Source of the DNA: an uncultured Clostridia bacterium
GTDB lineage: Bacteria > Bacillota > Clostridia > Christensenellales > Borkfalkiaceae
Reading direction: 5' to 3'
Length of the DNA: 64,000 nucleotides
NCBI GenBank assembly: GCA_930989535.1
Contig: CAKNLK010000010.1
Coordinates: forward strand, 1 to 64,000
Positions 59,578-64,000 of this stretch are shown here, in pieces (positions within the stretch are counted from its first letter, which is position 1; each line of letters starts with the position of its first letter). The notes under the pieces are model-generated. The model made no database searches and was not told the origin of the DNA. It saw nothing but the letters and a program-made list of their open reading frames with translations. A program made the position numbers and the translations under genes.

Positions 59578-60284
59578 GAATCGATATATTGACGCTGTTC
59601 CCCGAGATGTTCGCGCCGCTGCGCGAGAGCATTATCGGCAGGGCGCAGAAGGAAAACAAAATTGAAATCAACGTCGTGAACATCCGCGACTACACCGAGG
59701 ACAAGCACTTAAAGTGCGACGATTATCCCTTCGGCGGCGGCGCGGGCATGGTGATGACGGCTCAGCCCATCGGTTCCGCCATCGAGGCGCTCGATCCCGA
59801 ACATAAGGCGCGGCGCATCTATATGTCGCCCAAGGGCGAAACGTTCCGCCAGCAGAAGGTGTTCGAACTTTTGGGGTATGAGCACCTCATTTTGCTGTGC
59901 GGGCACTACGAGGGCGTCGACCAGCGCGCCATCGATTTGTTTATCGACGAGGAAATCAGCATCGGCGATTACGTGCTCACGGGCGGCGAACTGCCCGCGA
60001 TGGTCGTTGCCGACTGCGTGGCGCGGTATGTGGACGGAGTTATCAACACCTCGTCGCTCGTGCAGGAGAGCTTTTCGGAAAATCGGCTGGAATACCCGCA
60101 GTACACCCGCCCCGTGGAGTACCGCGGCCTGACGGTGCCCGAGGTTTTGCGCAGCGGCAACCATGCGGAAATCGACAAATGGCGGCGGGAACAGTCGGAA
60201 AAGCTCACGCGCGAAAAGCGGCCGGATTTAATGGGTTCTCGCTTTTTGTTTCAAGCTGATGAAACAAAAAGCCGAGATTTTTAG
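59574..60284 (+). CDS. trmD: tRNA (guanine-N1)-methyltransferase TrmD, C-terminus supplied by a repeat
   Basis: The 236-residue SPOUT enzyme has RIDILTLFPEMFAPLRESII, the knot-forming LLCGHYEGVDQRAID and ISIGDYVLTGGELPAMVVAD. It methylates G37 of tRNAs. The family normally ends soon after REKRPDL. Here the frame continues GSRFLFQADETKSRDF through the P5 hairpin of the following repeat (60237-60277) and stops at 60284. The last 12-16 residues therefore come from the repeat. Confidence 0.95.
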   Translation: MRIDILTLFPEMFAPLRESIIGRAQKENKIEINVVNIRDYTEDKHLKCDDYPFGGGAGMVMTAQPIGSAIEALDPEHKARRIYMSPKGETFRQQKVFELLGYEHLILLCGHYEGVDQRAIDLFIDEEISIGDYVLTGGELPAMVVADCVARYVDGVINTSSLVQESFSENRLEYPQYTRPVEYRGLTVPEVLRSGNHAEIDKWRREQSEKLTREKRPDLMGSRFLFQADETKSRDF

Positions 60285-60451
60285 GACAACCCCACGGCAC
60301 GCGGCTCTGCCGCTGACCGTCGGAGTTTTCCTCGCCGCGCAATATTTCAGTGCACACATATTATTAAAATTGCGCGGCTCACCTTTCCTGCAAAAGCAAA
60401 AGTATTTGCAAATAGGGTTGCGCTAACGCAAAAGCGCGGTTTTGCTTGCGC
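60237..60451 (-). repeat. Structured repeat, array E unit 1 (reverse), overlapping the trmD end
   Basis: P5 at 60237-60277: foot TCTC/GAGA, a perfect 13-bp stem (GCTTTTTGTTTCA), loop AGCTGA, bulged C. P4 carries GGACAACCCC/GGAGTTTTCC. P3 is CCGCGCAAT/ATTGCGCGG. P1 is AACGCAAAAGCGCGGTTTTGC in a GCGC clamp. Confidence 0.86.
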
Positions 60452-60466
60452 GAGAGATTATTCGGC

Positions 60467-60640
60467 TCGCGAAAATCTCGGCGAGCTGACGCCTGCGATT
60501 TTCTGCGAAATGGAGGGCCAGCCCTCTGCGCCGCGCAATTTAAGGGCACGCCAAAATACGCGCGGCGCATTCACCCGCTCAGGTCGCAGGTATGCGACAA
60601 ATAGAGTGCGCTAATCCAAAATAGAGATTTTGGAACGCGC
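60467..60640 (-). repeat. Structured repeat, array E unit 2 (reverse)
   Basis: P5 at 60467-60508 is identical to the array A copy at 19487-19528 (foot TCGC/GCGA, loop AGCTGA). P4 is GGAGGG/CCCTC. P3 is CGCCGCGC/GCGCGGCG. P2 is GTCGCAGGTATGCGAC. P1 pairs CCAAAAT with ATTTTGG. Confidence 0.87.
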
Positions 60641-60664
60641 AGTTGATTAATAAAATAATAACTT

Positions 60665-60870
60665 GCGAAAGCAAAAACCACGCTTTTTGCTTTCGCCCCC
60701 GATATGCCGAGAGGCATATGCGGAAAGAGTGAATGCGGCGATTCAAAAATAAGAGAGCCGTAACATATCGCCGCAGAGAGAAAACCGAACACAGAGCCGC
60801 AGGAAATGCGGCGAATGTTGGGTTTTCTCTGAAATCAAGCGAATCGCAGCATCTCTTTTGCGAGATTCGC
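60665..60870 (+). repeat. Structured repeat, array E unit 3 (forward)
   Basis: P1 is GCGAAAGCAAAAA-CCACGC-TTTTTGCTTTCGC. P3 is TGCGGCGAT/ATCGCCGCA. P4 has a variable inside (CCGAACACAGAGCCGCAGG...). The end hairpin GCGAATCGCA...GCGAGATTCGC is the same as in arrays A and B. Confidence 0.85.
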
Positions 60871-60892
60871 GCGAAGGCTAAAATAATCAAAT

Positions 60893-61112
60893 GCGCGTGG
60901 CAAAACGACGCTTTTGCCAAAGCGCACCCAATTTGCCGCATACTTACGGCTTACGGGAAGAGGGTGAATTTGCGCCCATAAATAGTATGCGTGCCCTGAA
61001 AAAGGGCGCAAAGAGGGAGAAAACGCCGCAGAAAACGCGAAAGCGTTTGAACGGCGGTGTCGCCCTCCAATCACGGAAAACCGCAGGCGACAGCTCGCCG
61101 AGGTTTTCGTGA
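60893..61112 (+). repeat. Structured repeat, array E unit 4 (forward), before rbgA
   Basis: P1 is TGGCAAAA-CGACGC-TTTTGCCA in a GCGC clamp. P3 is TTGCGCCC/GGGCGCAA. P5 at 61071-61112 has foot TCAC/GTGA, bulged G, arms GAAAACCGCAGGCG and CGCCGAGGTTTTC, loop ACAGCT. It is nearly colinear with the 7403 unit, but P1 and P5 stems are quite different. Confidence 0.87.
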
Positions 61113-61129
61113 AAAATACAGAGGTTTGC

Positions 61130-61990
61130 ATGAAACACATCCAATGGTTCCCCGGCCACATGACCAAGGCCATGCGCATGATGGAGGAGCAAATCAAGCT
61201 CGTGGACGGCGTGCTCGCCGTGCTCGACGCCCGCGCCCCCGCCGCGACCAGGAATAAAAAACTCGATACGCTCTTCGGCGCAAAACCCGTGCTGTACATC
61301 CTCAACAAGAGCGACCTCGCCGACGATAGAAAGACGGACGCGTTCCTCGCCGAATTTGCCAGGGCGGGGCTGACAGCCGTCAAGTGCTCCGCCAATTCCG
61401 CCGGCGCGGCGAAACAGCTTTCTGCCAAAATTTCTTCGCTCGTGCGCGAAAAATTTGAACGGGACGAGAAAAAGGGCATCGTCCGCCCGCCCAAGCTGAT
61501 GATCGCGGGCGTTCCGAACACGGGCAAGAGCACCGTCATCAATGCTCTCAGCGGCGAAAAGCGCGCCGTCACGGGCGACAAGGCGGGCGTTACGCGCGGC
61601 AAGCAGTGGATTCGCTGCGCGGGGTTCGAGCTGCTCGATACCCCCGGCACCATGCCGCCCTCCTTCGAGAACCAGACGCTCGCGCGGCACCTCGCGTACA
61701 TCGGCAGCATCAACGACGACATCCTCGATATGGATGACGTGGCGCTCGAGCTGTTGCGCGAAATTGCGCAGACGTATCCGCAATTTTTGACGGAGCGCTA
61801 CAAAATCGAGGACTTTTCCTCGCCGCTTGCCATGTACGAACAGGTTTGCCGCAGCCGCGGGTTCCTTTTAAAGGGCGGCGATTACGATTACGAGCGCGGC
61901 GCAAAGGCGATTGTGGACGACTTCCGCAAGGGGCGGCTGGGCAGAATCACCCTGGAGAGCGCCGAAGCGTTCGCCGAATATATCCGGTAA
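61130..61990 (+). CDS. rbgA: Ribosome biogenesis GTPase RbgA (YlqF)
   Basis: The 286-residue protein is a circularly permuted GTPase. It begins KHIQWFPGHMTKAMRMMEEQ and has G4 NKSDLAD before G1 GVPNTGKSTVINAL and G3 LLDTPGTMPP. A helical C-terminal RNA-binding domain follows. It acts late in 50S assembly in Bacillus. The ATG at 61130 has CAGAGG upstream; an earlier GTG at 61109 lies in the repeat hairpin and is less likely. Confidence 0.95.
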   Translation: MKHIQWFPGHMTKAMRMMEEQIKLVDGVLAVLDARAPAATRNKKLDTLFGAKPVLYILNKSDLADDRKTDAFLAEFARAGLTAVKCSANSAGAAKQLSAKISSLVREKFERDEKKGIVRPPKLMIAGVPNTGKSTVINALSGEKRAVTGDKAGVTRGKQWIRCAGFELLDTPGTMPPSFENQTLARHLAYIGSINDDILDMDDVALELLREIAQTYPQFLTERYKIEDFSSPLAMYEQVCRSRGFLLKGGDYDYERGAKAIVDDFRKGRLGRITLESAEAFAEYIR

Positions 61991-62046
61991 AAGGTACGAA
62001 AGCGGAACGCATCGGCAGAAAGCCGGACAATCACGAAAGAAAAACG

Positions 62047-62730
62047 ATGAAGAGACGAAAAAAAATCGACGTTGACAAACTCGCCTACGAAAGAGAGATG
62101 CTCGCGCTGGGCGCGGAGTACATCGCCGGCGCGGACGAGGTGGGGCGCGGGCCGCTGGCCGGCCCCGTGGTGTGCGCGGCGGTCATCATGCCGCTGGGCG
62201 AGGGCGAGCTTATCGAGGGCATCGACGACAGCAAAAAGCTCAAACCCGAGGAGCGCGAGCGGCTGGCGGCGCTCATCCGCGAGCGGGCAATCGCCTACAA
62301 GGTGTGCGAGGAGAGCAGCGAAACCATCGATTCCATCAATATTTTAGAGGCGACGCGGCTTTGCATGAAGCGCGCGGTGGAGGGGCTTTCGGTGCAGCCG
62401 GACGTGGTGTTCACGGACGGAAATTTCCGCCTGCAAATCGATTTGCCGCAGCAGAACATCGTGCGGGGGGACGCGCTCTCGTACACCATCGGCGCGGCGA
62501 GCATCCTCGCCAAGGTGTACCGCGACGCGCTCATGTGCGAATACGACAAACTTTATCCGCAGTACGGGTTCGCCGTGCACAAGGGGTACGGCACCAAGCG
62601 GCACACCGACGCGATACGGGAGTACGGGCTATGCAAAATTCACCGCAGGACGTTCACAAAAAAGTTTTGGGAAGGAGCGGAGAGCGGCGCGCCGCAAAAT
62701 ACCTCCGCGCCCTCGGATACAAAATCGTAA
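62047..62730 (+). CDS. rnhB: Ribonuclease HII
   Basis: The 227-residue protein has the RNase HII active site IAGADEVGRGPLAGPVVCAA with the DEDD acidic residues, GIDDSKKLKPEERERL and HKGYGTKRHTDAI. It removes ribonucleotides from DNA-RNA hybrids. The ATG at 62047 starts just before the domain; the frame opening at 61846 lies inside rbgA. The 3' end overlaps yraN by 100 nt. Confidence 0.95.
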   Translation: MKRRKKIDVDKLAYEREMLALGAEYIAGADEVGRGPLAGPVVCAAVIMPLGEGELIEGIDDSKKLKPEERERLAALIRERAIAYKVCEESSETIDSINILEATRLCMKRAVEGLSVQPDVVFTDGNFRLQIDLPQQNIVRGDALSYTIGAASILAKVYRDALMCEYDKLYPQYGFAVHKGYGTKRHTDAIREYGLCKIHRRTFTKKFWEGAESGAPQNTSAPSDTKS

Positions 62731-62996
62731 AGACGAATTACCGCACCCCCTTCGGCGAGGCGGACATCGTGGCGGCGGACGGGGATACAATCGTCTTTTG
62801 CGAGGTCAAAACCCGCCTGTCCGAAAAATTCGGCACGCCTGCCGAGGCGGTGGAGGCGCATAAGCAGAGGCGGTATATCGACATCGCGCGCTATTTTTTG
62901 ATGAAACTCGGCCGCGACGACGTGAACGTGCGCTTCGACGTGGTGGAAGTGTTTGCCGATTCCATCAACCATATCGAAAACGCTTTCGGCGCATAG
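62631..62996 (+). CDS. yraN: UPF0102 (YraN) endonuclease-like protein
   Basis: The 121-residue protein has the restriction-endonuclease-like fold signature of YraN: LGRSGERRAAKYLRALGYKI, then FGEADIVAADGDTIVFCEVK with the acidic and lysine positions of a PD-(D/E)xK site. The function is unproven. The gene begins within rnhB, overlapping it by 100 nt in another frame, an unusually long overlap. No better start with a ribosome site is visible downstream. Confidence 0.9.
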   Translation: MQNSPQDVHKKVLGRSGERRAAKYLRALGYKIVKTNYRTPFGEADIVAADGDTIVFCEVKTRLSEKFGTPAEAVEAHKQRRYIDIARYFLMKLGRDDVNVRFDVVEVFADSINHIENAFGA

Positions 62997-63149
62997 GCGC
63001 GGGGAAACATATGCGCGCAAATGCAGTAAATCGGCGCGTTTCGGGCGCAAAATCCGCTCCCGTGCGCCGCGGCGCATATGTCTGCGGGCGCATGAAGAAG
63101 AAAATCTGCGCCCAAACGAGGAAAATCTGCAAAATCGGCGTAAAAACGG

Positions 63150-63178
63150 TTGCGCTGTGCCCCGATTTATGGTAAAAT
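63150..63178 (+). promoter_or_regulatory. Promoter of rplS
   Basis: TTGCGC (63150-63155), 17-base spacer, TAAAAT (63173-63178). Confidence 0.6.
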
Positions 63179-63184
63179 AACAAA

Positions 63185-63240
63185 AGACTTCGGGCGGTCC
63201 TCTGGCATTGCGGCCACGAACGCTTAGTAACAATGGAGGT
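63185..63240 (+). promoter_or_regulatory. Candidate L19 leader RNA
   Basis: The short leader AAGACTTCGGGCGGTCCTCT...GGCCACGAACGC can pair GG(T)CC with GGCC before the GGAGG. Its layout resembles the L19 leader of Firmicutes; a covariance-model search is needed. Confidence 0.45.
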
Positions 63241-63247
63241 AAAGTCG

Positions 63248-63592
63248 ATGAAAGGATTGATTGAAGCTATCGAGAAAGAGAATCTCAAAGACAGCGTTCC
63301 CGCTTTCAACGTAGGCGACACCGTCAAGGTCAGCGTTAAGGTCGTCGAGGGCACGCGCGAGAGGTTGCAGGCGTTCGAAGGCGTCGTGATAGCGAAGAAG
63401 AACGGCGGTATCCGCGAGACCTTTACGGTTCGGAGGCTTTCGTACGGCGTAGGCGTCGAGAGGACGTTCCCCGTACATTCCCCCAAAATCGCGAACATCA
63501 CCGTAGTCCGCAAAGGTAAAGTGCGCAGGGCGAAGCTGTACTATCTGCGCGGCCGTACCGGTAAGGCGGCGAAAATCAAAGAGGTTAAGTAA
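63248..63592 (+). CDS. rplS: Large-subunit ribosomal protein bL19
   Basis: The 114-residue protein has [40 protein letters not shown] and the basic [18 protein letters not shown]-type end ([17 protein letters not shown]) of L19. GGAGGT lies 6 nt before the ATG at 63248. In Bacillus rplS directly follows trmD; here rbgA, rnhB and yraN come first, and rplS has its own promoter and leader. Confidence 0.97.
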   Translation: MKGLIEAIEKENLKDSVPAFNVGDTVKVSVKVVEGTRERLQAFEGVVIAKKNGGIRETFTVRRLSYGVGVERTFPVHSPKIANITVVRKGKVRRAKLYYLRGRTGKAAKIKEVK

Positions 63593-63620
63593 ACCGCAAA
63601 GAATGAAACATCAAAGAGAA

Positions 63621-63660
63621 TGTGCGTTCCCAAATCGTGTTTGGGGGCGCATATTTTTTA
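63621..63660 (+). terminator. Terminator after rplS
   Basis: GTGCGTTCCCAAA pairs with TTTGGGGGCGCAT (one G-T), followed by a run of T. Confidence 0.85.
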
Positions 63661-63715
63661 CCTTTTAGCAAAAATGTGGGGCGATTCCGCCGGGCGGCGT
63701 GGATTTTTAAAAATG

Positions 63716-63745
63716 TTGACAGATTTGGATGGGGTATAGTATAAT
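63716..63745 (+). promoter_or_regulatory. Promoter of the last, partial gene
   Basis: TTGACA (63716-63721), 18-base spacer, TATAAT (63740-63745). Confidence 0.8.
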
Positions 63746-63764
63746 AAAAAAAAGGGGAAGAGCA

Positions 63765-64000
63765 ATGGTACGATATAAGGGAAAGGAAATTATTTATAGC
63801 TTTCGCTATAGCGGATTGATGTCCCGTAAATTTTTGGCTTTTTTGTATTTAACATTCGGCGTTGTCTGGATGGCATTATTGTGCGGCCTTGTTGCTATGT
63901 GTATCCGCGATGGCGGCTTAAATGCAGACAGTACTGCGGTTTTATGTTTAATGCTCGGATTTTTTGTGATTGGAGCCTTTTTCCTGGCCATCGATTTATA
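63765..64000 (+). CDS. AT-rich membrane protein (partial, runs off the window)
   Basis: From ATG 63765 (GGGGAAG ribosome site) the frame stays open to the window end for 78 codons: VRYKGKEIIYSFRYSGLMSR, then two hydrophobic stretches (FLAFLYLTFGVVWMALLCGL and LCLMLGFFVIGAFFLAIDL). It is another AT-rich, self-promoted membrane protein of the same style as those at 37602 and 43398. The C-terminus is not in the window. Family not recognised. Confidence 0.7.
   Translation, partial: MVRYKGKEIIYSFRYSGLMSRKFLAFLYLTFGVVWMALLCGLVAMCIRDGGLNADSTAVLCLMLGFFVIGAFFLAIDL

Overview
The window looks like a chromosomal segment of an anaerobic, endospore-forming, Gram-positive (monoderm) Firmicute of the Clostridia. 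The signs are SpoIIE, a complete GerA/GerB/GerC germination operon, a collagen-like spore-surface-type protein, a 2-oxoacid:ferredoxin oxidoreductase, an L27 with a Firmicute-type cleavable N-terminus, and the conserved block plsX-rnc-smc-ftsY-ylxM-ffh-rpsP-khpA-rimM-trmD-rbgA-rnhB-yraN-rplS. Core genes are GC-rich. A set of small, AT-rich single genes sits between them. A Christensenellales-like affiliation is a guess; no rRNA gene is present.

Layout. 1-3.4 kb: collagen-like protein coupled to a glycosyltransferase, tRNA-Arg(CCG), a broken helicase-like gene and a zinc alcohol dehydrogenase. 3.6-12.3 kb: cysK, a DUF3267-type protein, a DeoR-family regulator, cysE, a short-form alaS, and a CsoR-type sensor operon with an EamA transporter. 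12.4-17.1 kb: rplU-rpmA and a large, disrupted secreted beta-helix/GLUG surface protein. 17.1-22.8 kb: membrane proteins, an OGG-type DNA glycosylase and a four-subunit 2-oxoacid:ferredoxin oxidoreductase. 22.9-28.6 kb: a GtrA/YfhO/CsbB-like glycosylation set and a lipoprotein. 28.6-29.5 kb: an unassigned region with a minus-strand promoter. 29.8-38.1 kb: ger operon and spoIIE. 38.2-46.9 kb: mnmG, dnaA, recF, a VanW-family protein and asnS. 47.6-64 kb: the cell-envelope/SRP/ribosome-maturation block.

The most striking content is non-coding. At least eight intergenic sites carry one family of structured repeats of about 190-230 nt (longer with insertions). Each unit has up to five helices. Loops and linkers are conserved between copies, but stem sequences differ by paired, compensatory changes. 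The last hairpin (called P5 here) has a 4-bp foot, a one-base bulge, a stem of about 13 bp and usually the 6-base loop NCAGCT. Units occur singly, as inverted pairs, and as arrays of three or four. P5 almost always faces the flanking gene. It lies within about 8 nt of, or inside, a stop codon (ferredoxin, asnS, smc, trmD, mnmG, dnaA, gerC), or just upstream of a Shine-Dalgarno site (cysE, korA-like, plsX, rbgA). Two arrays 27 kb apart share an identical 205-nt block; one of them carries two extra nested insertions inside helix loops where the other is empty. This points to a mobile element selected for secondary structure, with no transposase visible here. I do not recognise it as a described family.

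Promoters of the TTGACA-17-TATAAT kind are common and easy to see. Two of them (YfhO and YlxM) place the -10 box only 6-7 nt from the start codon, which implies leaderless mRNAs.
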